Below are positions 38,956 through 49,700 of a DNA stretch of 64,000 bases, in pieces. How positions within the stretch are numbered: position 1 is the first letter of the stretch; each line of letters opens with the position of its first letter. Below the pieces are notes generated by a model, which saw only the letters and a program-made list of their open reading frames with translations, ran no database searches and had not been told where the DNA came from. Source of the DNA: Drosophila miranda (lineage: Eukaryota; Arthropoda; Insecta; Diptera; Drosophilidae); the NCBI RefSeq assembly GCF_003369915.1, contig NC_046677.1:32444913-32508912 (forward strand). Reading direction: 5' to 3'. The position numbers and the translations under genes are program-made.

Positions 38956-39011
38956 TCATCAGCGACTCGGAAACTGCGCTCAATGAGGAGCCAGCGCACA
39001 AAGAACTGTAG
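38956..39011 (+). CDS. Creld: Creld alternative last exon (soluble isoform)
   Basis: Acceptor TTGTTTGCAG at 38955, then 56 nt ending in TAG at 39009-39011. The exon enters in the same phase (2 nt completing a codon) as the membrane exon at 38559, so 37516..37963 + 38033..38461 + 38956..39011 encodes 310 aa ending ISDSETALNEEPAHKEL. That protein has no membrane segment and ends HKEL, close to but not exactly the KDEL retrieval consensus. This mirrors the CRELD1 (membrane) versus CRELD2 (soluble ER) split of vertebrates and the two crld-1 isoforms of C. elegans. It is inferred from phase and splice sites; no transcript evidence is available here. Confidence 0.7.
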
Positions 39012-39609
39012 ATGGCACTGTAACGCACAGACATGCACACATTTTGTAGACAATTTTAGTTTTAATAGGTCATAATAGTATCAATTAGCAATGAATTAAT
39101 ATGACTTTTGCCAAAGAGATTTGAGAAATGTTTTCTGGTTTTTCCACTCAAAACTTCAAACACTTGTCACCAAGCTCAAGTTCATTCCTTGTTATTCGTA
39201 TCACATTTACATCTTTAATTATTTGGTTTTCAAACATTTACAAAATCACAAATACAACTATAATATACTTTGAAGTTTCAATAATTAGTTTTGACTTAAT
39301 GGACCTCAAAATGGCTGTTTTGAAATGTCCCCCCGAGAGAAATGTTGGATTGCAATGGAATACTGCTTGAAGCTGATAAATAAAGAAACAACCCAAAAAA
39401 ACAAACTATTAGGATTTATATCCACCAAAAACAACATAAAGAAAGCAAATATTAAACAAGTTAACGTACGCCACCACCACATTTTCGCGTTCATAAAAAA
39501 GAAAACGGGCTACATTTGATCTATATCAACAAAAAAATAAATACATACGATCCTTCACATTGGCCACAAAGTATTAACACAGCCACAGAGTTCCATCTAT
39601 CATCTAATT
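39012..39609. other. Convergent intergenic region, Creld to Nhe1
   Basis: Shared 3' ends of Creld (+) and Nhe1 (-), about 600 bp, A/T-rich. ATAAATAAAGA near 39375 offers a plus-strand AATAAA signal. No gene; the small ORFs here overlap on both strands. Confidence 0.6.
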
Positions 39610-41844
39610 CTACGGCCGTGTGAGATGGCTCTGACTGGTGCTAGCCGCTAATCCAATCTCCTCATCCGACTCATCCGAATCTAAGGGACTCACACGAATC
39701 GCCTGGTACCATTTATTGGTCAAGTCCGCCATCTGAGACTTGCACTCATGCAGCTCCTGGCTGTTGAATCGACGGGTGAAAAACGGAATGAAGTACTTGC
39801 GATCGAGGCGCCCAAAGCGATTGCGAGCCTGGGTAAAGGAGACATCCTCCTCTTCGGTAAGTTCGGACAAGTGCTCTGAATCAATCGCCTGACCCCACTC
39901 CCGTGTCTTCGAGAGGGAAATAGACTTTGAGCGTTTGCGGCTGTTGCTGCTGCGACGCGCTCCCACTGCCTCCTCCGATGAGTTGCGAACAGTTCCACGT
40001 GGTCTTCGTTTTTTTCCAGGCTTAAGATACTTTAGCAGCGGCATGGTAGAACCACCCAAAACCAAGGTTGTGAAAAGCACGATTATCAACCTGCGGATCG
40101 AAAATTAAAGAACTCTGTCATTTTGTTACAAACTGTCTACGCTTACGTGGTTGTAATAATAACGTGGCGTTTCTCTTGGCTGTCAAGATTTAAGTGCAAA
40201 GATAACGCATAGGAAATAGCTCCACGTAAGCCAGAAAACCACATAATAAACTGCATCTTGTTGTTGATTTTGTGCTCGCGGAATTTGTTAACCAAAAATG
40301 CGAGAGGAAAAATGTTGCAGGCGCGTCCAATAAGACACAATACGATCGCCCATATAACAAAAGACAGCTCAACTTGGTGCTTAAATGAAAAGATCGCTAG
40401 TCCCAGATAGGCGAACACACAAGTTTCTGCTATAAAAGCCAATGTCCTCATTGTTTGCTGCATGGTGATTTGAGTTACCTGTAATTGGCGTAAGATGGTG
40501 TTTAGAATGTGTTGCAAGGGAAACAAATAAATATTAGTAACTTACCGTAGACAAGTTGAAATGTGTGTAGTGAGACATCACGATTCCACAAAACAGTATG
40601 GCCATAATGCCTGTGAGGAAGTAAAATTAATAAGTTATATACAATAACTCTCAGTAGCTTTTAGCGATCACTCTAATTGTCTTTACATAAATTATTTACC
40701 ACTTAAGTGAATTCCCTCGGCTAAAACGTAGGGAGCGTAGGTGAACATAAGCATCATGGCAAACTCAAGGGACGGATGCTTTCGCAAGTCAATGTGCTTA
40801 AGTAAGAGTGCCGATATCAATGCGAAGATGACTCCGATGCCGGCCGAAGCAAAGAACATGGCACAGAACGTCTTTAGGGCACTAAAGATTGCCTCTCCCG
40901 TGCTAGCCTCTGCATTTGCGTTGACAGATTGTGTGATGGAAGCGGTTAGGACAATCGATATCGCGTCGTTTAGAATGCTCTCGCCAAACACCAACATGTT
41001 AAGTATTGGATCAACATCCAGTGCATGAAAAATGGCCACAGTGGCGACAGGGTCAACTGCTGAGATGAGCGATCCAAAAGCAAAAGACTCTGAAAAGCTA
41101 AGCCTGCGAGAGAGTGAATGAAGTTAGCAACAGTTGAGCAACCGAAGAGAAAAGAAGGAAATTTACTTACCGGAATGCCACCTCTGCAAGACCAAGCAAA
41201 TATATTCCGGCTCCGATGACTAAAGCAGATATGGTTGTGCCAAAAATTGCGAAGACTAGAATCGAGCCAATGTTTTGAAAGAAGTTTCCTTTGTGCAAAT
41301 TATAGCCGGACTCAAAAATAATGGGCGGCAAGAGGACAAGGAAGAAACCCATTGGAGAAAACACCTCTTCGCGCTTCCAGCTGCCATTTTGGCCAGACAT
41401 AACGTTCAACGAAAGTCCAATAAAGGCGCCAAGGAACACCACCACGATACTCTCCGGCAGATATTGGAAGCCAGTCTGAAGCATTGAGTGGATCAGTAGA
41501 ATACCTAGCATAATTACACAAATGACAAAGAATAAAGACAGCGAGGAGTTGTGTTCTTGTTCAACAGCATGAGAATCAATGAGCGGAGGTTCCGTGACTA
41601 GAGTAGAGGTGTTTCCCTTCCTTGTGGTGCTCCCATTGATGGGAGAAACAGTCGAGACTGGGACGTTCACCAATGGATTGCTGGGTGAGGAATTTACATG
41701 ACTGGCGTTACTACTTTCTGCTGTACTAGAATGTTTAAGTATTGTATTTGGTGATTCCTGCTCGTTGATGTCCACCGCTACTGTTTGCAGTACGAGACAA
41801 ATTACAGCTGCATTCCAAAACAGTGACCAGCGGCTAAGATTCAT
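39610..41844 (-). CDS. Nhe1: Nhe1, Na+/H+ exchanger (NHE8/SLC9A8 type)
   Basis: Five exons on the minus strand: 41171..41844, 40700..41103, 40546..40610, 40147..40478, 39610..40090; phases join to 651 aa. Residues 1-24 form a cleavable signal-like helix (WNAAVICLVLQTVA). A Ser/Thr/Asn-rich segment with several NxS/T sites follows to about 100. Membrane core: LFFVICVIMLGILLIH (first helix of the core), FQYLPESIVVVFLGAFIGL, FFLVLLPPIIFESGYN (167-182, the amiloride-site helix), SAVDPVATVAIF (239-250), FGESILNDA (264-272, with the conserved N-D pair for ion transport) and SGLRGAISYALSL. The soluble tail is basic then acidic (PGKKRRPRGT; EEEDVSFTQARNRFGRLD). NHE8-type exchangers swap luminal H+ for Na+/K+ mainly in Golgi and apical membranes. 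The gene is convergent with Creld and divergent from Sam-S. All core motifs are intact. Confidence 0.93.
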
Positions 41845-42580
41845 TTTAAGCGATGCAGTGATATGCGGATCGCACGCATTTAACTAATATTAAACAATTT
41901 CAACAATTTGTTTTCCTTTCATTACACCGAAAACACGTCAGTAACAGCTGTTTATTACATATAATTTATCGCAGCGTTGCCATATTATCGCAGTAGCTAC
42001 CAGATACGGGCAGGCACCGTAAAATATTTGAGCGGAAATTGTGCCTGTAATAGAGTTTAATTGATTCAAAACGAACTATACACAAACAAGATTATTAATC
42101 ATCTGTTCGCAAGGCGTCGTTTCGACTTCTGTCAAGTCACGTTGGCGATGGGGGTCGCAAGGGCCGGCACTGATAACTTTTGTGCAGAGATCTAGCTCGA
42201 AATTGACAATTTCAATGTTAGAAGACGTTGCGGTGCGACTACCGTGTAACTAGGTCCGATTTTCTGTTTCTTTCAGGCTTAACAATAGAGTTCCCACTCG
42301 CATATTTTAACTATATACTGGAATATACAAACATACACATGTGAATGTTGTTTTTGAGCCCCACGCGATCAGACCTAGGGGGGTCAAAATCATTTGAAAG
42401 ATAATGCAGCTTGTTTTTTTCGGCTATTTTCAGTCGGTTTTTAGAATCTTTACTATATTATGCAGAAAGCTGATAACCGGCGCCTTGATCTTGGAAGACC
42501 TCGTGTGTCGTTATCATGAGGTGACCATTTTGCAAAGAAATCAATTACAGATGGCTTGAAAACCCTAAATTGAATATATT
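41845..42580. other. Nhe1 upstream region
   Basis: Contains the likely Nhe1 leader and promoter. AACAGCTGTT at 41943-41952 matches core promoter motif 5 (AWCAGCTGWT), about 100 bp upstream of the ATG. Beyond about 42000 nothing is recognised. Confidence 0.5.
41943..41952 (-). promoter_or_regulatory. Motif-5-type E-box, probable Nhe1 core promoter
   Basis: The palindrome AACAGCTGTT fits the Drosophila core promoter motif 5 consensus AWCAGCTGWT and lies 99 bp upstream of the Nhe1 start codon. A second copy of the same decamer lies at about 43027-43036, between the 79-codon ORF and Sam-S. Confidence 0.5.
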
Positions 42581-42820
42581 TCATTGATTAGTGTCGGGTG
42601 GTCTGTCATTGACCGACGAATCATATCGGGTAGAGCTGAAAGCCATAATTGCATCCAAATTATACTCATAGTCATCAATAATGGGATCATATTGCGATTT
42701 AGAAAATATTCCTTCACCAGAATGCGGCAGAGTATTAACTACATATTCAAATGGTTGCGCGAATAAGCTGTTTTTCGAATAGTACCGCATAGATTTGGTT
42801 TTGATAAGCTCCTTTTTCAT
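42581..42820 (-). CDS. Hypothetical 79-aa ORF between Nhe1 and Sam-S (doubtful)
   Basis: ATG at 42820, with an in-frame TGA four codons upstream, and a TAA stop at 42581-42583. The product is protein-like in composition: a basic start (MKKELIKTKSMRYYSKN) and an acidic, Tyr-rich end (YDPIIDDYEYNLDAIMAF). Just upstream on the same strand is a good splice acceptor (ACTTTTTGCAG at about 42848), so this could be the last exon of a longer gene; with that acceptor another ATG in a different frame precedes it and opens only 27 codons. No domain is recognised and no poly(A) signal is obvious. Moderate chance of being noise. Confidence 0.3.
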   Translation of the reverse strand: MKKELIKTKSMRYYSKNSLFAQPFEYVVNTLPHSGEGIFSKSQYDPIIDDYEYNLDAIMAFSSTRYDSSVNDRPPDTNQ

Positions 42821-42848
42821 GCCGACTCATCTTTCCGCGCTGGGGCTG

Positions 42849-43777
42849 CAAAAAGTTTATAAATTAGCATTTGCTTTCACAAATCGACCGCAGTCGAACT
42901 CTGTTCGAGCAGTAGACAAGTCGTGAGTGTGAAATTGTCGAGCCCGCGCCCAATATTCTAATTAAAGTAAGTACAAAGGACCCAGATCCGAGAAGTATAT
43001 TTTCCAACGAGGTGGCAGCACTCATAAACAGCTGTTTTTATCAGTGGGTAGGTAAGAAAAAACGTGGAGATGTAACTCCAGAACGCTAGGAAAGTTTTGC
43101 GGCCCCAACAACCAACAAAGAGCGCCACCGTAAACCCCAAAAATATATTCTCCCGCTCACTCTCCCGCTTCTATATTCGCTCCCGCTCACGAAAAATTCT
43201 GGCGAACGAGGTATAAATTTTGAAACTCACAAAAAGTGTGCGCTCTTTTTCTACAGAACCGTCGCAAAGATTGGACGTGTGTTGGCTGCGCTGCTTATTA
43301 CGTTGCTGTCGCTGAAACATTAGAGACTCAGTGTGTATAATTTATTGAATTAATAGCAATAGAAACGGAACTAGTGTATACACTAGTATACAAAACACAA
43401 CGCCTGTCGAATAGTTATTGACCTTTTATAACGTGCGTGTCGGTGCGTGCTAGATTCTGTCGTTGCTTGCTGTGCTATTGTGAGCTGCAGAAACACCAGG
43501 GCTCGCCGCATGAAAGGAAAAATAAAAATACGCTTTGTGATTATATAAAAATATACACTACGAAAAGCGTGCAAAACCGGAAAATGTCTAAAGCTAAAAA
43601 ACAGCAGAGCAGCGGCGCCAGACTACTCGTACATGTGCATAGTTCTGTTGTGAGAGTGTGGAAAATCAATTTGCTCATGAATATTCTCCCTATTAACTAA
43701 TGCCAACTGTTTGCTTCGTTTTTTTACACAGCTTAATCCACAACTGAACGAAAAGAATTAAACGAATTCCACCCAAA
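42849..43777 (+). promoter_or_regulatory. Sam-S promoter and leader region
   Basis: GGTATAAATTTT near 43209 is TATA-like, after a block of repeated CTCCCGCTC words (about 43150-43190). A perfect 16-base palindrome CTAGTGTATACACTAG lies at 43371-43386. TTTTTTTACACAG near 43731 is a splice acceptor just before the first coding exon, so at least one 5' UTR intron is likely. The exact start site and the leader exon's donor are not resolved. Confidence 0.45.
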
Positions 43778-46700
43778 ATGCCGCAAAAGACAAACGGACA
43801 CAGCGCCAATGGTTGTAATGGCAGCAATGGAAATTCCTATGACATGGAAGATGGACAAACATTCCTATTTACTTCCGAATCTGTTGGCGAGGGTCATCCA
43901 GGTAAGTCCCGTGCTCCCGTCCCTTAAACCACATAAATCGTGTAGCTCAGCCTTCTGCAATTGCATCCCAGGTATCTTCTATTGCATCATAGCGCGGCCA
44001 TGCATCTGCATGTATGAATACATACATATGTACATGCACATCCATACATCTCGCACTTGGCGTCTGCGTCAGTTTGCTGTGTTTCTGTGTTCTTCTCTTA
44101 ACCTAACATAACTGTTTCTCCAGGAACTGGGGTCTGGCCCTATCTCCCGCTATTCGGTCAGCTTGTTGACTGTCTGCTGAAACCTTTTTGTATTGCAATG
44201 TTAATGCGGGTTGTTTAAGATCTAAGAAAATGGCGGCTGAGCGCTGGTGCGCTCACCTTTGCTCAAGCGACTATCCCTCGTCGAACCTTATTGTTACTAC
44301 AATTTGTGCTTCTGTTGTAGCTGCTGCGGAATGAGATTTTGATTTTGTGTCGAAAAACGTGCTTGTTTACTCAGCAGCGGCCGTCTAAAAGCAGCATTTT
44401 CTTAGGGTGATCAGGTAAGGGGACTATACATATGTGCCGGTTTTTCGAGCCATATCGAGCGGTGTCGCGAGATATGCATACAAATATGTATGTAGATACT
44501 TTTAGTAGATTTGCATTTAAGATGCAATTGCTGCATAGAAATATACCAGCTGGCACACCATGAACCCCGACAGAACAAAGTATCTGCCCTCAAACAGCTG
44601 GACACTCTCTAGCCCCCGCACAGCTGCGAGGCCCAACCTTCTGTTTGTGGGGTTGACGCAATTTATAGACTTGTTCTCTTCGCTCCGCTCTCACACATTC
44701 GTGAATTTTGCATCATGCGCACCATGTGCTTTTGGGACTACATGTATGGAATATTCTCTGCCACCGTTGCCGAACGCTAAATATACTCATACATATGTAT
44801 GTATGTATGTATATAGTATACTGTTGTGTACTTCTACATATAAGTTCCTGTTATGCAGCAGACGATCAAAACAATGGCCAAAATAAAACAAATCCACGTT
44901 GGCGGCTTATGTGGCAGCGAGTTACTCAGCTTTTCAAGCTTATCTTGCTGATGAAATGGCCAACCACGTGTTTCCATCGAGCTGCCAATGTGTTTCGCCG
45001 CATGTCCGACGCCGCCTTGCTATTTGTTTATATCAGTAGGTCCATGTGAATGTAATGAGCTGTATGTACATAAATGCGGGTATGTATAGGTATATACAGA
45101 TATGTACGTACTAATATTATTTGCTGATAAGAGAGAGCGACCTTTTATACTACGCATTGATTGCTTTTACCATTTTATAACGCTAATTAAGTTGGCTGTA
45201 TAAGACAGCCCTAGACAGACCTGCTGTTTGATAAGCGGGGAGAGTGACCCAAAAGAGAGGCCTTGGAAAGTCGCCATTAATTTCACCTGTCGCGCTATGA
45301 TGAATGAGTGACTCTTAAGTTTGCCGGAAATGATGAACAATGTCTTATTAGGTTTTGGCAAAGCATTTGGGGCTATCAGATGTTCAGTCACTATGTGAAT
45401 TAAGTCGCAGGTTATTTCTTGGAGTTTATTTATGTAAATCCATTTGTTCAGCGTGTTTCCAAGTACTATTGTGCTAAGAGCGATCACTTTCCCAGATGTA
45501 ATCGAGACGATGCGCCACTAAAATAATTCAACAGTTTTTGACTTTTGCCAGCTCATAAGGCAAAGAAGTGGAAACCTGTTGAACCCCCCAATGCTTACTC
45601 AAAATATAGGTTCAATAACGCTATTTCCAATGAAACCTGCCGAAAAGCTCCCATTTCGCAGGCGTTTTGCTTGCGACTCTAAACGCTGGCATCGCGACTG
45701 GTGTCAGTTGTGGCGGCGTTATATGAATCCCAGGATCTCATGTGGGTATGCTTCTTTTTTTTTTTGCTTTAATCTTTTGTTTGTACGGCGGCATCGCAGC
45801 TTGTGCTCTAAGTTATACACATTGGCATATAAAGTGGTATTGAATTTCGCTGTCAATCGCAGACTAAAAATTAAAATAAACTGCATGGCTCAGCAATTTT
45901 TTCTGTCGCGCCTGGTCGGCGACAAATGTCGGGGGAAAGCACATAACTGGCAACTATTTGGCACACTCGCTCTACCCGCATCCTCTCCCTCCCATTGTCC
46001 ATTGCAGTTCTGTTTTCCTATACAAATTTCATATAATTTTCTTATTCTCTACTCTTTTTTGCAGACAAAATGTGCGATCAAATCAGCGATGCTATCTTGG
46101 ATGCACATCTCAAGCAGGATCCTAACGCGAAAGTAGCATGTGGTAAATTAAAAACAAAGTCATCAAGCAACAACTCTGTCGGCCAAAAAGCTTGAATCCC
46201 GAAAATGGAATCTAATAAATAAGCCTCTGTGGGACTCTTAAAGTCAGCTCTGAAGACTGATAGTGGCAAGATTAAAGCGAGATAAGCCAATTTTGTTGTT
46301 GTCTGGTAGTGTCTTGCCATCAGTAAACAAATTCGTCTATAAAGTAAACATCGGCACAACAATCGACGCGTGTGTAATGCTAACCGCCCAATGCTGTACC
46401 CTTGACAAATAAACAAATTTGTTCAATCCATAATGGGCATTGGGAAGCTTTGGACTCCCTGGAGTTGCTTGACTTGCTGCCGACGCCGTGCTTTGAAAAC
46501 AAAATTAATCTTTCTTTAATTTTAGAAACTGTTGCAAAAACAGGTATGATTCTGCTCTGCGGCGAGATCACATCGAAGGCCGTTGTCGATTACCAGAAGG
46601 TTGTACGTGAGACAGTCCAGCATATCGGCTACGATGACTCCTCCAAGGGTAAGTTTGATAGGTCTACCGTAGAATATAGAGAGACATATTTTTGGGTGGG

Positions 46701-49700
46701 ATTTCAGGCATTTACCGTTACACACATGCAAAGCCAGTATTAAACTTAAACCAAAATCAAATCAAAATTAAAAAGGTTTCGATTGGAAGACCCTAAATCT
46801 GCTTGTCGCCATTGAACAACAGTCCCCAGACATTGCCAACGGTGTCCACATCAACCGCGAAGAAGACGACGTCGGCGCTGGTGACCAGGTACAGCAAAGA
46901 TAATCCGTTCTCCTACTACCGCCTAGCACTAAGTGATGCGGAAAAGTGTGTGCGTTTGTTCGTTACGTTTACATTTTGTTCAATGTTGCTCTTATATCGT
47001 ATATTTTTCCCACTCACTTTGCTCGCTCGCAGGCCAACCAGTGTTTCATTTCACTGAAAAGAGATCAACTAGCCATATAATTTTCATATATTTCATTTAA
47101 TTATGATATCACAAGGTTACAACCCCATTTCAAGGAACACAGCTGATTTCAGTTTAAAAATGATATTGGGTCAACGATCGCATTACAGTGCCATAAATGT
47201 ACCCATATAAATATTTTGAATTAATGTCTACAAATTTAGGACAAAGAATGTTACATGTTGCATTGACAATTGGAAAGCCTCGAGAAAAAAAAACCATTTT
47301 GTGGGCTTAAATAATTGCATACAATCACTTTAGTTACACTTCGGATATTCTAACGACATAAATCCTCATTCTACCAAACCCAGTCATAGGCATACATACT
47401 CGATGTAGAGCTTTTACGAAAGCGTTCCTCAAGAACCCATATACCAACAGGAAATAAATATTGCATGCGACTTATTACACTAGGAAACAAAATTAAATTT
47501 TTTTTTATGCAAAACCGACTTTTTGTGATAGATTTGGGGCTTTTGAAGCTGAATTTATCAGCTTTTCAGAATTTCAAAGTTCAATACAAACAGCTGTAAG
47601 ATGGTTAAGTTATGTGAAAAAAAGAAGAACACCCTATGAAGAAAAGTGTAAAAGAATGTACCTTTGTAAAATGGCTATAAGTGCATTGCTTTGAATGACG
47701 TTTTTTTTCAACACGTGTTTTCTTGATTTATTTTATATTTTTATTTGGGTAGCTGTTAATAAGTACAAAACAAAAAGGCATAAAGAAATTCAATATCAAT
47801 TTTTTAATAACAAAAAAAAAATTAATTGTACATTTTTCACATAGAAAATGGGTATAACAGCAAAAAATATTTTGTATGAAAAAAATTTCCAAGGAACAAG
47901 TTTATGGGAATATGTACTCTTTTAATAATTAATGGAGTTAAACTTATGCTCCTGAAGCTTTTGCAGCCTACTGGGCATTGAGTTCGCAAAGTTTTTTAGT
48001 GTTGTTATTTCTATCCTGTTCCATTTTGCAACTATCGCTTGTTTTAATTGCTTCAATGTATCGTTCTGCCTTGTACAGGCATAGACTTTTGCTGCAAGGA
48101 TTCCCCACAGATCCTCAATTGGATTTAAGTCCGGACTCATTGAAGCCCACTTAATCAACGGTTTATTGTGGGTCTCAAAATAGTCCATTGAGGCCCGGGA
48201 AACATGAATTGGCGCATTATCCTGCTGAAATGTCTATTGATCACCATGGAAATGCTCAGCAAATGAAAAAGGTTCACTATCTATCAATTCTATCTATGCT
48301 AGAGCATTCATCCGGCCGGATATTAAACATATTGGAGACCTCCCTTTAGCACTAAAGGCAGCCCATATCATTAGCGATCCATCACCATGGTTTGGCTTGT
48401 AGCAAGTTGCTCGTGGATGACGCGGGTCTCTCCAATATTTATGATGGACATCTGAACCGTGTAAACTCATTTTTTTTTCATCACTTAAAATGAAATTTTC
48501 TAATTTGGGGTCCTAGAACTTGTGTTTTTCAAAAATGACATGCGCGCATCATTATGACGTTTAGTTTAGAGGAGTTTGCCCACTTTCTTTTGATATGCCA
48601 GGTTAAAATTTTCGTTCAAAATTTGGCTCACACGTTGCCTGGGGATTGTTAACCCGAGTTCTGCCTTGATTTTGTTGCAGCTCATTAGGTCTTCAGTTGC
48701 AAACTGAATTCTATTATGGTTGATACTGGGCCAAGTCGACGATTTATGCGGTAACCGTCTGGATCTATGAAAATGTTTGAAATAGTATTTTGATGTCGAT
48801 ACATTAGCGAAGCTATTCGACCAGTTTTTATGCCGGCTAATTTCATTCTCTTGATCCTTCCCTGTTCTTCCTCAGAAAATGATTTACCATGTGGCATTTT
48901 TAACTAAAATGCAATTTTTTTTTTAAATTTGTATTGCTTTGAAGCAATAATGAGTGCTTACGTACAGAATCAATGAGCTTGTCACTTTTACTGAAAAGAT
49001 GCTAACACTGCGACTCTCAAAACATGAATAGACATGATTGCACATATATCTATTTTCTACGTAGAGCGCGAGCTTGATCTCTTATCTAAGCTAATGGTAC
49101 CACAAATGGAGTTCAAAGAAGACGAAAATTTGTCATAACTGAGCACAACAATAAGAGATAAGAACTGCATAGTCAAACCCAACAAGCATCTATTACTTTT
49201 TAAGAAAAATTGAAAATAAATTTTGCACATATAGCCATTTTACTAAGGTACAAGGTTTTGCAAATTACAAAGGACCAAATCATGAAAAAATCATACCTAA
49301 TAAAAAAAAAAGTTAAAGGGCCAAAACTATCAGAAGAAGTCAGTTTGGTTCGAAGCGTAAATTTGCTGTTGCATAGTGTTATTAAGAAACTTCCCTGTAG
49401 CTGTCAAAATCACAGATGACTATAAGTATGGTTTCCTAGACACAGGTCAAACGACTAAAAATCAACTATTATTATGATACTTATTGCGGTGGATTGATTT
49501 GTTGAAGATTGAAGATCCAGCAACGGTTTCACACATCTTTAATTAATTATAAACATTTTACATACATATAAACTAGAATAATAGGGTGAATAAAATCATT
49601 TGCTATACATTATTTAAAGACATTTTCCCTGTGTGTGCGCAATATTGCTGCGCTATTTTCTTTTATTCTTTCTCTCTCGTTTCATGTGTACAAAAAACAC

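Noticed and set aside
45579..46136. 185-codon plus-strand ORF in Sam-S intron 1
   Set aside because: It runs across the real exon 2 (46065-46142) in a different frame and has no recognisable domain; a chance open frame.
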